A DNA stretch of 64,000 nucleotides from positions 1 through 64,000 of the forward strand of contig URHR01000002.1 in NCBI GenBank assembly GCA_900547725.1. Direction: 5' to 3'. Origin of the DNA: an uncultured Eubacteriales bacterium. Lineage in GTDB: Bacteria > Bacillota > Clostridia > Oscillospirales > CAG-272. The first letter of the stretch is position 1. Every line of letters starts with the position of its first letter. The position numbers and the translations under genes are program-made. A model generated the notes under the pieces. It saw nothing but the letters and a program-made list of their open reading frames with translations. It was not told the DNA's origin and did not search any database. Below are positions 30,427-40,586 of the stretch, one piece after another.

Positions 30427-30882
30427 TTACAGTTCGTCCTCTTCGATCGCGCGGATCATATCCACCCGCCGCGCGTGTTTGCCGCCCTCGAATTCCGCGC
30501 CGAGGAAGGCGTCTACCAGATCGCAGGCAACGCCCGCGCCCACCACGCGCTCACCGAAGCAGAGCACATTTGCGTCGTTGTGCTGACGGGTCAGTCGCGC
30601 CGAGAAGGTATCGGAGCAGACCGCCGCGCGGATGCCGCGATGCTTGTTGGCGGCAATGGACATTCCGACGCCCGTTCCGCAGACCAGAATGCCGAGTTCG
30701 GTTACGCCGTCCTGAATGTTTTTGCAGACCCGATGCGCGAACACAGGGTAATCGCAACTTGCTTCGCTGTCTGTCCCCACGTCCAGAACTTCAATTCCGA
30801 GTTCCTTCAGATGCGCAATGACCTTCAGCTTCAGCCCGTAGCCCGCATGATCCGAGCCGATCGTAATTTTCGTCGTTTTCAT
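30427..30882 (-). CDS. rpiB: Ribose-5-phosphate isomerase B
   Basis: A 151-aa RpiB/LacA/LacB-family isomerase for ribose-5-phosphate and ribulose-5-phosphate. It starts with the substrate-binding GSDHAGYGLK. The catalytic Cys68 lies in ILVCGTGVGMSIAANK, and NVLCFGERVVG is the C-terminal signature. RBS GGAAA lies upstream of the ATG. It sits between tsaB and ispD in the minus-strand operon; with rpe it covers both pentose phosphate isomerisation steps. Confidence 0.96.
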   Translation of the reverse strand: MKTTKITIGSDHAGYGLKLKVIAHLKELGIEVLDVGTDSEASCDYPVFAHRVCKNIQDGVTELGILVCGTGVGMSIAANKHRGIRAAVCSDTFSARLTRQHNDANVLCFGERVVGAGVACDLVDAFLGAEFEGGKHARRVDMIRAIEEDEL

Positions 30883-30910
30883 GATATTGTGTTTCCTTTC
30901 GGATAAAAAA

Positions 30911-31603
30911 TCAGCTTTTCAAACGTTCCAGACGTTCGCGTTCCGCCTGACAGGGGCGGAGATAAACGGGGGAGAGCGTTGCGTCCGACCCACGTGCGCC
31001 GCGCGCATATGCCGCCTCTGCCGCATATGCCACCGCCGCCGCAGAAGCCCGCAACAGCGGCGCGGCAACCGTTCCGACCACGTGCGTGACGGCATCGGTT
31101 GCAAGGCGGGAAGCGTCCCCGACAAAAAGGACGGGTTCTGCATAGCCCGCAAGGCGCTCGTCCAACCCGTCGACCGGGCAGACTTCGTCGTCGGTCAGGC
31201 GCGTGATCCTGCCGCTCTCGGAGCGGAACAGCGCCGTGTAAACCTGCCTGCGCCGCGCGTTCAGAACCGGACAGATCAAGCCGTCCTGCCCGCGCAGCCC
31301 GTAGGCGAGCGCTTCGAGCGAGGAAACGCCGAGACAGCATTTCCCGCTTTCGAACGCCAACCCCTTAACGGTTGCCGCGCCGATGCGGATGCCCGTAAAA
31401 GAACCCGGACCTACCGAGACCGCGAACAGATCAACGTCCGCAAGCGTTCTGCCGGTCAGGCGGAAGAGCATATCCGCCATCGGAAGCAGGGTCTCGCTGT
31501 GAGTGTTGCCGTTGTCGAGCGTCAGTTCCGCCAACGTGCGCCCGTCCTCGGTCAGCGCAACCGAGGCAACTGCCGCCGCACTTTCCAGTGCCAGAGTGAT
31601 CAT
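30911..31603 (-). CDS. tsaB: tRNA t6A37 threonylcarbamoyltransferase subunit TsaB
   Basis: A 230-aa protein with an ASKHA-like fold. It is the non-catalytic partner of TsaD in threonylcarbamoylation of tRNA A37. The start ITLALESAAAVASVAL and SVGPGSFTGIRIGAATVKGLAF are diagnostic; the second gives the G-P-G-S-F-T-G-x-R signature of the family. It overlaps tsaE by 4 bp. TsaD is not in the window. MtaB, which acts on t6A, is encoded about 4 kb away on the same strand. Confidence 0.95.
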   Translation of the reverse strand: MITLALESAAAVASVALTEDGRTLAELTLDNGNTHSETLLPMADMLFRLTGRTLADVDLFAVSVGPGSFTGIRIGAATVKGLAFESGKCCLGVSSLEALAYGLRGQDGLICPVLNARRRQVYTALFRSESGRITRLTDDEVCPVDGLDERLAGYAEPVLFVGDASRLATDAVTHVVGTVAAPLLRASAAAVAYAAEAAYARGARGSDATLSPVYLRPCQAERERLERLKS

Positions 31604-32076
31604 GCGCCCGCGCCTCCGATCTGCTCGATCGTCAGGGTGCGGCTGTCGGGCTTGTCCGCGTCATCCTTGCACAGTGCCACCCGCACATAATCGTCGGGCA
31701 GGGCATAGGGGATGTTCTCGCTCCATTCCACCAGACAGATGCCCGGGCGGTCGAGGTAATCGTAAAACCCGATTGAGAGCAGATCATCCTCGTTGGAGAT
31801 GCGGTACATATCGAAATGGAACAGCGGTCGCGGTTTTGCCTTGTATTCGTTGACCAATGCAAAGGTGGGCGAACGAACCGTGACTCCGGGGGCAATGACC
31901 GAGGCGAACCCGCGCACAAAGGCGGTTTTTCCGACCCCAAGATCCCCGTATAGTGCAATGAACGGGGGAATCCCCGCGTCGTCCAGCATTTGTTTCGCCA
32001 ATTCGGCGCCGCACGCTTCGGTCTCGGCGGTGCTTTGCGTCCGCACAGTCATCAGTTTTTTCATCGGTTTTTCCAT
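31600..32076 (-). CDS. tsaE: tRNA t6A37 biosynthesis ATPase TsaE
   Basis: About 158 aa. The P-loop ATPase of the TsaB/TsaD/TsaE complex. Walker A is YGDLGVGKTAFVRG. The SPTFALVNEY and LFHFDMYRI segments and the VEWSEN ending are family hallmarks. Several ATGs are near the start; 32076 is chosen because GGAGAG lies 5 bp upstream. First gene of the operon leading to tsaB, rpiB and the isp genes; its promoter is at 32105-32133. Confidence 0.95.
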   Translation of the reverse strand: MEKPMKKLMTVRTQSTAETEACGAELAKQMLDDAGIPPFIALYGDLGVGKTAFVRGFASVIAPGVTVRSPTFALVNEYKAKPRPLFHFDMYRISNEDDLLSIGFYDYLDRPGICLVEWSENIPYALPDDYVRVALCKDDADKPDSRTLTIEQIGGAGA

Positions 32077-32104
32077 CTCCGCTCTCCATATCATTCCATC
32101 CTAT

Positions 32105-32133
32105 ATTATAGCACAAAAAAGCGGTTTTGTAAA
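32105..32133 (-). promoter_or_regulatory. Promoter of the tsaE operon
   Basis: On the minus strand: TTTACA, 17-bp spacer, TATAAT, about 30 bp before the tsaE start. Confidence 0.82.
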
Positions 32134-32142
32134 GGGGGTAGC

Positions 32143-32382
32143 TTATTTTTCTTTGTCCGCTTCGGTTTTTGCTTCTTTTTTGCGGAATTCGTTCAGCGGC
32201 GTTCTGGAGCCGTCGGGGCGTTCCACAACGGTGTGATCGAGAATTCCCTGAAAATGCGCGCGGAATTCCCGGATGTATTCTTCCCGCAGAGCCGCCTGCT
32301 CGATTTTTTCCTCTTCCGAAAGTTCCGCCTCGCGCGATTTCTTCGCCAGATGGTTCAGGCGATCCTTTTTATGCTGTTCCAT
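32143..32382 (-). CDS. DUF896 (YnzC/UPF0291) family small protein
   Basis: A 79-aa, highly charged helical protein. The core KKDRLNHLAKKSREAELSEEE ... EYIREFRAHFQ matches the DUF896 family of small Firmicutes proteins, which form a short helical hairpin. One member is under LexA/SOS control in Bacillus subtilis; no function is firmly known. The C-terminus is Lys/Glu-rich. RBS TTAGGAGGAAG precedes the ATG. It lies 12 bp after the GME-fold-like gene and is probably cotranscribed with it. Confidence 0.88.
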   Translation of the reverse strand: MEQHKKDRLNHLAKKSREAELSEEEKIEQAALREEYIREFRAHFQGILDHTVVERPDGSRTPLNEFRKKEAKTEADKEK

Positions 32383-32394
32383 ATGTTCTTCCTC

Positions 32395-33114
32395 CTAACA
32401 TTCTAACAAAAAAACAGTTCCCACATCGGTCAGCGGTTCGTCTGGAATTCCGCAGACCCGCATTCCGTGCGCCGTGATGGCGGCGGTCAGCTTCGCGCCG
32501 TCCGGGTAGCGTCCGGGATCGCCGCAGAAAAAGACAATGTCGCACCCGCCGTAGGGCGCAAAAGATGTCGCGCCGCCGATCAAGCCCGTGCTGTAGCCGT
32601 CCAGTACGATGCCGCCCGCAGTCAGCCGTACCGTTTCCAAGCCCGCCCGCGCCGCCGCGCCGAGGATGGACGGATCTGCGCTTGCAAGCGTCGCTTCTCC
32701 GATCGGGAGAGAAGCGCACTTAGCGTAGCCCTGCTTTACCGCAGCCGTCCGATACGCGGGGTGCGAGATCAGTTCGGGCGCTGTGGCGCGCGGCAGGCAG
32801 AACAAAAGCCCGCCGATCGGCAACGCGTCCAGAAGAATATCCTGCGGGTAACGGTTTCCGACCTCTCCCGTAACGGTTCGCAGGGGACGGTCGGCGGCAC
32901 GGCAGAGCGACTCCAATTCGGTTTGCGCAAGCGCCGCATAGCCCGCCGTTGTATAGATCGCGTCGGGCGCGAAGAAGACCGACAGGTCGGGATGCGCCGC
33001 CACAGGTTCGGGCAGGCGCGGGTTGCGGGGGAGACGGAGAACCCGAAAGCCCTCCCGCCCGAGAACCCCGTCAAGCGGCGCGGGCGCGGATTCTCCGATC
33101 ACAGCCAAGCGCAT
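32395..33114 (-). CDS. Hypothetical protein resembling DUF6873 (GME-fold-like)
   Basis: A 239-aa soluble protein. It resembles a conserved Clostridia family annotated as DUF6873 with a guanidino-modifying-enzyme (GME) fold; this is from memory of the pattern FFAPDAIYTTAGYAALA ... TGEVGNRYPQDILLDALPIG and a C-terminal CGIPDEPLTDVGTVFLLEC ending. A late Cys (last residue of this protein) resembles the terminal catalytic Cys of that superfamily, but no activity is known. ATG 33114 has AAAGGAGG upstream, better than the longer frame start. Between rpmB and the DUF896 gene. Confidence 0.55.
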   Translation of the reverse strand: MRLAVIGESAPAPLDGVLGREGFRVLRLPRNPRLPEPVAAHPDLSVFFAPDAIYTTAGYAALAQTELESLCRAADRPLRTVTGEVGNRYPQDILLDALPIGGLLFCLPRATAPELISHPAYRTAAVKQGYAKCASLPIGEATLASADPSILGAAARAGLETVRLTAGGIVLDGYSTGLIGGATSFAPYGGCDIVFFCGDPGRYPDGAKLTAAITAHGMRVCGIPDEPLTDVGTVFLLEC

Positions 33115-33167
33115 GGCAGACACCTCCTTTAGGCACCATCGGAATTGTGCGGTGATGCCTTTATAAA

Positions 33168-33200
33168 CAGAAAGGGCAGACACAGCGGTTGGTGTCTGCC
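33168..33200 (-). terminator. rpmB terminator
   Basis: On the minus strand GGCAGACACC...GTGTCTGCC pairs over about 9 bp, then CCTTTCTGTTT provides the T-rich tail. It is located about 35 bp after the rpmB stop. Confidence 0.7.
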
Positions 33201-33234
33201 ATACTCTCTATTTGCCGGGATCGGACTGACGATC

Positions 33235-33405
33235 TCAGGCTTTCTTCATGGTGCGCAGGCAACGGGAACAAACGTTGATCGATTTGCTGCCTTCCAGTCT
33301 GATTTTACGGATATTGGGCTTCCAGCTTCTGTTGGTCTTCCGATGCGAGTGCGAGACGTTCTGACCGAACACAACGCCCTTTCCGCAGATACAGCATTTT
33401 GCCAT
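33235..33405 (-). CDS. rpmB: 50S ribosomal protein L28, zinc-binding form
   Basis: A small gene of 56 codons. The product starts MAKCCICGKGVVFGQNVSHS and ends CSRCLRTMKKA, which is L28 of the large ribosomal subunit. Four cysteines (4, 7, 46, 49) form two CxxC pairs, so this is the C+ form that binds zinc. AGGAGGTG sits 7 bp upstream, and the gene has its own promoter and terminator. In many Firmicutes rpmB stands alone like this. Confidence 0.96.
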   Translation of the reverse strand: MAKCCICGKGVVFGQNVSHSHRKTNRSWKPNIRKIRLEGSKSINVCSRCLRTMKKA

Positions 33406-33474
33406 TTTTGACACCTCCTACATTTAACGCTTCACCGTAGCAATACGGGGCAGAACCACTGTACAACAGCAACC

Positions 33475-33503
33475 ATTATACCATATCTTTTCCCGAATTG
33501 CAA
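33475..33503 (-). promoter_or_regulatory. rpmB promoter
   Basis: On the minus strand: TTGCAA, 17-bp spacer ending in TGG, TATAAT. It gives a leader of roughly 65 nt. Confidence 0.85.
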
Positions 33504-33576
33504 GTGTTTTTTGAAATTTTTTCTGTTTTTCTCAAGTTTTTTTGCGGGGAGACCCGAAAATCGGCAGAATTTTGCC

Positions 33577-35535
33577 TCATTCCTTCCCGCAAGCCGCCGC
33601 AATGCCGCGCAGGAAAGTCTCTCCGAGTCTGCCCGAAACGGTCAACGACGCGAAGTCCGTCACCGTCGGCGCTGTCTCCCCGAGCCGCAGGATCAGCCCG
33701 CCGTTTCCGGTCAGCATCCGCAGCGCGAACACCGTCTGCGCATCCTGCGGGAGCACGGCTTCGGGGCAAAGGATCAGAATGCGCGAGGTCAGAAGCCTGC
33801 GCGAGATCGGACCGTCTCCGTCCCGTCCGGTCAGAACCTTGCAGTCCGCGCCGACTTCGCACAATGCCGCCGCAAGCGATACCGCCGCCGCATCGTGGGT
33901 GCGGGACAGCACGGTGATTTCGTAGCGGTCGCTCCAGATATATTTTCCGATGCGTTCGGGAAGCGCGAGCGGCTTTTCATCGGTTACCGTCGTCGAAAGC
34001 TCGGTTGCAGCCGTCCCGATGCGGGAATAGGGAAGCGTTGTTCCCTCCATAATCAGCCCGAGCGGCAATCGGTGTCCTGCCGATTCCGCGTCCGCAAGAC
34101 GGCAGGTCAGACCGTTGCCTGCAGTCCGGGCGATGCAGTTGCCTAAGGTTTCGCCGACCGCAAGCCGCGCGCTGAACAGTTTTCCGCTCTGTGCGTGTGT
34201 GCGGACTTCGGTCAGAAGCCGCCGCAGGAGCGCGAAGTCGGGAATGCCCGCTTCGGTCATCACGGGTGTCACGCAAAAGATCCCGTTGCCCGCCGCGCGA
34301 TAGGTCGGCGGGACTACATCCGCGCTCTCCGCAACTGCCCAGACCGTCAGTTCGGGCGCGGTCAGGCTGTCGTCCGCCTCGGCAAACAGCGCCGCCGGCG
34401 TTGCGAATTCCATCTGCGCGCGATAGATGCCGAGAATGCTTGCGGCAAGCCCGCTCTCGGATTCCGCATCGGTCGGGGTCGGAAGCCGCAGACCGATTCC
34501 CAGACGGATATCCGGGTAATCCGCGCCGGCCGCCGCAAGCGAGAGCAGGGGCGCGAGAACCGTTGCCATTGCCGCGCGGAAGCCGCCCGCGCCGAGCGAG
34601 CGAACCGCAGATGCGACCGCAAGTCCGTTTTCCGTGACCCGTTCGGGCGGAATTGCAGGCGATTCCAGATAGGGGGAATCCTTTCCCGCAACGGGAATCC
34701 GCGTGATAATCCCCGCGCCGGAATTCTCGGCAGGAATCGCGACCGCCGTTTCCTTTCTCGCGGGAAGCGCGCGGAGCTGTGCCGTGGGAACACGCAGAAC
34801 ATCAGCGGCGGAATAGGCGAACGCCATTTCCTCCCGTTCGGTCAGCGCCGCCGCAGAGACAACCGTCACGCCCGCCTCTTCACAGAGAATCCCCTTGACG
34901 CGCTCCGCGTCTTTTCCGTCGACCAGAAGCAACATCGCATGGGGCAACGGAACGAACAGCCGACCGAGCGGGGAGGGCGCGTCGATGCCGTCCAACCGTT
35001 CAGGCGCGAAGAGAATTCCGCCGAATTGCGGGAGCAGAGTCGGCAGAATGCCGTGCTCGCCGACCTTTGCGCTCCACTTTGCCGCCCGCAGGACTTCTTT
35101 CCGTCCAAGTGTCGCAGAAAGCGCCTCCGCGTTTTCCGCAGAGACCAGAAGCAGAATGTCGCCCGCGGCGGGGCGGTCGTTTTCCCGCTTTGCCGCTGCA
35201 CTCAGAAACAACGGAGAGCCGACCGCGCCGAAGTGCGTTTCCGCCGATTCCGTTCCGACCGTCAGCCGCAGATGTCCGACGGTCGGCTGTCTGCCGCTCC
35301 GCGCAAGGTATGCCGAGGCAAGCCCGAACAGCTCGCCGAGCGTTGGCGGCGTGAGCGCCTGCGGGTGCATTTCGCGCCGTTTTTCCAGCATATCGCCGTA
35401 GGTTTTTGCCACCTCTGCGTCGTCGGTGGCAAGGTGCGCTACCCGCGTGGCGGTCCACCCCGCCGCATGATCCCGCAGGCTGCCGAGGAGCGCGCGCTCC
35501 CCGTCGGTCATCATCCGTTCCCGCTTTTTGCCCAT
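33577..35535 (-). CDS. Shortened, degenerate PurL-like (FGAM synthase-related) protein
   Basis: 652 aa, encoded 3 bp after mtaB with RBS AAAGGAG. It reads as a collinear but eroded relative of clostridial one-chain FGAM synthase (about 1230 aa), starting near its first PurM-like domain. Residues 80-250 match the AIR-synthase-like region (PTVGHLRLTV, GAVGSPL, GDILLLV). Residues 300-420 match the second half (LGIYRAQMEFATPAALFA, where PurL has GGKDSMSG). Residues 430-500 match IPDFALLRRLLTEVRTHAQ. Residues 538-620 follow the glutaminase domain, but the nucleophile GxCxG elbow is absent. Purine activity is therefore unlikely; a scaffold or regulatory role is possible. Family link is from remembered alignment. 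Confidence 0.65.
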   Translation of the reverse strand: MGKKRERMMTDGERALLGSLRDHAAGWTATRVAHLATDDAEVAKTYGDMLEKRREMHPQALTPPTLGELFGLASAYLARSGRQPTVGHLRLTVGTESAETHFGAVGSPLFLSAAAKRENDRPAAGDILLLVSAENAEALSATLGRKEVLRAAKWSAKVGEHGILPTLLPQFGGILFAPERLDGIDAPSPLGRLFVPLPHAMLLLVDGKDAERVKGILCEEAGVTVVSAAALTEREEMAFAYSAADVLRVPTAQLRALPARKETAVAIPAENSGAGIITRIPVAGKDSPYLESPAIPPERVTENGLAVASAVRSLGAGGFRAAMATVLAPLLSLAAAGADYPDIRLGIGLRLPTPTDAESESGLAASILGIYRAQMEFATPAALFAEADDSLTAPELTVWAVAESADVVPPTYRAAGNGIFCVTPVMTEAGIPDFALLRRLLTEVRTHAQSGKLFSARLAVGETLGNCIARTAGNGLTCRLADAESAGHRLPLGLIMEGTTLPYSRIGTAATELSTTVTDEKPLALPERIGKYIWSDRYEITVLSRTHDAAAVSLAAALCEVGADCKVLTGRDGDGPISRRLLTSRILILCPEAVLPQDAQTVFALRMLTGNGGLILRLGETAPTVTDFASLTVSGRLGETFLRGIAAACGKE

Positions 35536-35538
35536 TGC

Positions 35539-37666
<2,128 letters not shown>

Positions 37667-37686
37667 GCGACAAACACCGAAGGAGA

Positions 37687-37722
37687 GCGGAGAGACGGGT
37701 TGCGTCTCTCCGCGCTTTATAC
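37687..37722 (+). terminator. Hairpin after upp, probable weak terminator
   Basis: GCGGAGAGAC / GTCTCTCCGC (37687-37696 with 37704-37713) followed by GCTTTATACTT. The stem is strong but the T-tract is broken. It lies between upp and the pseudouridine synthase gene and may allow partial read-through. Confidence 0.55.
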
Positions 37723-37729
37723 TTTATAT

Positions 37730-38692
37730 ATGAGAATACTGAAGATCGGAAAGAACGACGCGGGACAGCGGCTTGACAAATTCCTTTCCAAGGCGGTCAG
37801 GGGGCTTCCGCAGTCGCTGATGTACAAGTATATCCGCACGAAAAAAATCAAGGTCAACCGCGCGCGGGCCGAGCAGAACCAAATGCTTTGCGAGGGGGAC
37901 GAGGTACAGCTGTTTATCCGCGACGAATTTTTCGATTCGCCCGAGAAGGACAGCGGCGCAGTCCGGCGGATTGAGCCGAAGCTGGATATTGTGTACGAGG
38001 ACGAAAACATTCTCCTGCTCAACAAACGCCCCGGAGTGTTGGTTCACGAGGATACCGCCGCAGGGGAGAATACGCTGATTCTGCACGTCCGGGCGTACCT
38101 GACGCAGAAAGGGGAATATGACCCCGCCGCCGAGCAGTCCTTCTCTCCCGCGCTCTGCAACCGCATCGACCGCAACACGGGAGGCATTGTGATTGCCGCA
38201 AAGAACGCGGTTGCCCTGCGGGAAATGAACGAAAAAATCCGCAACGACGAGGTGCGGAAGTTCTATTACTGCGTGGTGCACGGGAAAATGCCGAAACAGG
38301 CGGACACCCTGCACGGGTATCTGCGCAAGGACGCCGCGAACAATACCGTAACGGTCAGCGATACGAAACGGGCGGGCTACAAGGAAATTATCACCAAGTA
38401 CCGCGTGGTGCGGGAGAAGGGGGATTTGTCCTTGCTGGAAGTGGAACTGGTGACGGGACGGACGCACCAGATCCGCGCGCATCTTTCGCACATCGGACAC
38501 CCGCTTCTGGGTGACGGAAAGTACGGCATCAACCGTGCGGATCGCGCCAAGGGCTACAAATTTCAGGCGCTTTATGCCTATCGGTTGCAGTTCCGCTTCC
38601 GTGACGGAACAGGACCGCTCGGGTATCTGAACGGCAAGACCGTACAGCTTGACCCCGCAAAGATCTGGTTTCTGCGGGAGTTCGGAATGTAA
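37730..38692 (+). CDS. RluA-family pseudouridine synthase
   Basis: 320 aa. An N-terminal S4 domain (GQRLDKFLSKAVRGLPQSLMYKYI) and a catalytic core with Asp in NRIDRNTGGIVIAAKN; RTHQIRAHLSHIGHPLLGDGKYG follows. It modifies rRNA or tRNA uridines; closer to RluC/YlyB-type than to the gene at 18906. The ATG at 37730 gives a sensible N-terminus but has no recognisable RBS, only an A+T-rich stretch after a hairpin. Start confidence is therefore lower than gene confidence. Followed 37 bp later by lnt. Confidence 0.9.
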   Translation: MRILKIGKNDAGQRLDKFLSKAVRGLPQSLMYKYIRTKKIKVNRARAEQNQMLCEGDEVQLFIRDEFFDSPEKDSGAVRRIEPKLDIVYEDENILLLNKRPGVLVHEDTAAGENTLILHVRAYLTQKGEYDPAAEQSFSPALCNRIDRNTGGIVIAAKNAVALREMNEKIRNDEVRKFYYCVVHGKMPKQADTLHGYLRKDAANNTVTVSDTKRAGYKEIITKYRVVREKGDLSLLEVELVTGRTHQIRAHLSHIGHPLLGDGKYGINRADRAKGYKFQALYAYRLQFRFRDGTGPLGYLNGKTVQLDPAKIWFLREFGM

Positions 38693-38728
38693 AAACAAAG
38701 AGCCGGAAAAAGGAAGGGAGGACGAAAC

Positions 38729-40324
38729 ATGACGAAACGGGAAGCGTGGATTCTGCGCGGCTTTCTTGCGTTGGGCGCGGCGCTGACGGCGCTGACGCTG
38801 ATTTTTCCGCAGGTCGGAATGCTCGAGTGGGTGACCATGATTCCGATTGCGCTGGCGCTCTACCGCCTCACCGACCGCGGCGTGAGCCTGTGGAAGGCTT
38901 ACCGTTACGGCTTTTTCACCGTGTTCGTTTTCTATTTCATTCTGTATCACTGGTTCGTTTACCTTTACCCGTTGGATTTTGTCGGGCTCGGAAACGGCGC
39001 GTCGGTTGCGGTCGTCATTGCGGGCTGGCTCGGGCTGACGCTGTTGCAGGCAATCCCCGGAGGGCTGATGTTCCTCGGCTTCGCGGCGCTGTGCCGGACG
39101 CGGGTTGTCAAACGGTATCCGCTTGCAAAACCGTTTCTTTTCGCGGCGCTCTGGGTTGTGTTTGAGTGGTCCTCAACTCTGGCATGGACGGGAGTTCCGT
39201 GGGGGCGGCTCTGCCTTGGGCAGATGAAACTGCTGACCGTGTTGCAAAGCGCTTCGCTGTTCGGGTCTTACTTCATCACGTTTCTGCTGGTTGTGTTCAA
39301 CGCCCTTGTCGCAATGGCGGTCATGCTCAAGCCCCGGCGCGTGGTGTGCGTGACATTGGCAGTTGTGCTGTTTGCCTGCAACCATATGTTCGGGCTTTTG
39401 CGGATGAATCTGCAGCACAAAATCGGCACGGTGGAGACCGACGTTGCCATTATACAGGGGAACGTCAACTCCCACGACAAATGGAGCGCCGACAGTTACC
39501 GGAATACGTTGGATCTCTATGGCGGAATGACGCGGCAGGCGGCGGAGAAGGGGGCAACGCTGGTGGTCTGGCCGGAAACGGCATTGCCGTATGACCTGAG
39601 CCGAAACCACTCGCTGACCGTCTGGCTTGAGGAACTGGCGCGGGACTGCAATGTGACGCTGATCGTCGGCGCACTCTGGACAGACGGGGAGGGGCGCGAA
39701 TACAATTCGCTGTTTCTCGTGACGCCCGAGGACGGTTTTTCCTCCGGGGCGCGTTATGATAAGCGACATTTGGTTCCGTTCGGGGAGTATGTTCCCATGC
39801 GGGAGCTGATTACCGCGTTGATCCCGCCGCTTGCGGAGCTTTCGGCACTGGATGACGATCTGACTGCGGGGAGCGGTTCTGCTCTGTTCGAAACGCCGTG
39901 GGGAAAAATCGGCTCGCTGATCTGCTTCGATTCCATCTATGAGGGACTGGCGGTGGACAGCGTGCGGGACGGCGCGGCGCTGATGGTGATTTCCAGTAAC
40001 GATTCGTGGTTCTACGATTCCGCGGCGGTTCGTCAGCACCTGTATCAGGCGCAATTGCGGGCGATCGAAACCGGGAGAACCTATGTCCGGGCGGCGAACA
40101 CGGGCATTTCCGATGTCATTACGCGCTACGGGCGCTCCACGGCGCAGATCGGCGCGTTGGTTGACGGCTTTGAGGTGCGTTGCGTGGAATTCCGTACCGA
40201 CAAGACGTTGTATGTTTGCATAGGCAATCTGTTCGTCTATCTCTGTCTTGCGTTTCTCCTGACCGCGCCGGCGCTGGAATGGATTCTGCGGAAAAAAGAA
40301 AAAGATGAAGAACAGGCTTCCTGA
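38729..40324 (+). CDS. lnt: Apolipoprotein N-acyltransferase
   Basis: 531 aa. About seven N-terminal membrane segments precede a nitrilase-like domain. The catalytic triad is visible: Glu in VVWPETALPY, Lys in YDKRHLVPFGEYVP and Cys in SLICFDSIYEG. Lnt N-acylates the lipid-modified cysteine of lipoproteins, the third step after Lgt and LspA. Lnt is standard in Proteobacteria and Actinobacteria and patchy in Firmicutes, so its presence implies triacylated lipoproteins here. RBS AAGGGAGG precedes the ATG. The terminator stem overlaps its 3' end. Confidence 0.92.
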   Translation: MTKREAWILRGFLALGAALTALTLIFPQVGMLEWVTMIPIALALYRLTDRGVSLWKAYRYGFFTVFVFYFILYHWFVYLYPLDFVGLGNGASVAVVIAGWLGLTLLQAIPGGLMFLGFAALCRTRVVKRYPLAKPFLFAALWVVFEWSSTLAWTGVPWGRLCLGQMKLLTVLQSASLFGSYFITFLLVVFNALVAMAVMLKPRRVVCVTLAVVLFACNHMFGLLRMNLQHKIGTVETDVAIIQGNVNSHDKWSADSYRNTLDLYGGMTRQAAEKGATLVVWPETALPYDLSRNHSLTVWLEELARDCNVTLIVGALWTDGEGREYNSLFLVTPEDGFSSGARYDKRHLVPFGEYVPMRELITALIPPLAELSALDDDLTAGSGSALFETPWGKIGSLICFDSIYEGLAVDSVRDGAALMVISSNDSWFYDSAAVRQHLYQAQLRAIETGRTYVRAANTGISDVITRYGRSTAQIGALVDGFEVRCVEFRTDKTLYVCIGNLFVYLCLAFLLTAPALEWILRKKEKDEEQAS

Positions 40325-40345
40325 CGGAAGCCTGTTCTTTTCTGA
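40308..40345 (+). terminator. Terminator overlapping the lnt stop codon
   Basis: AAGAACAGGCTTC / GAAGCCTGTTCTT (40308-40320 with 40327-40339) and a TTTTC tail. The stop codon at 40322-40324 lies in the loop. Confidence 0.85.
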
Positions 40346-40388
40346 GACTGTAAATAGAATAGAAAGGTATGGATACCCCAAAAAGTAC

Positions 40389-40575
40389 AAACTCCTTTCA
40401 CGCTTTTTCTTTGACCATAGAGGCGCAAAGAGAAAAGCACACTTTGCTGCGCAAAGCTGCAAAAAGAAAGCGCCGTAGGGGGATTTCGCCGTCTGCGGAC
40501 GGCGACGAGGACTCCGCGTCCTCGACCGCGCCGCCTTTTAGAAAAGGCGGGCGAAAACTTTCTCTGCAACGGAAG
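40389..40575. repeat. Structured intergenic repeat element with four hairpins
   Basis: A gene-free stretch composed of successive palindromes: GCAAAG/CTTTGC near 40445; GCCGTCTGCGGACGGC (40488-40503); the next at 40506-40524 with CGAGGAC/GTCCTCG arms; and CGCCTTTT/AAAAGGCG (40532-40549). The modular run GGGGATTTCGCCGTC...GCGGACGGC resembles a repeat family I recall from many Clostridia genomes. There is only one copy in this window. It ends at the stop of the convergent peptidoglycan-binding gene. Confidence 0.6.
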
Positions 40576-40586
40576 CCTGTTTCGTT

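Noticed and set aside
33115..33480. A plus-strand frame through the rpmB region.
   Set aside because: It is antisense to the clear L28 gene and lacks an RBS.
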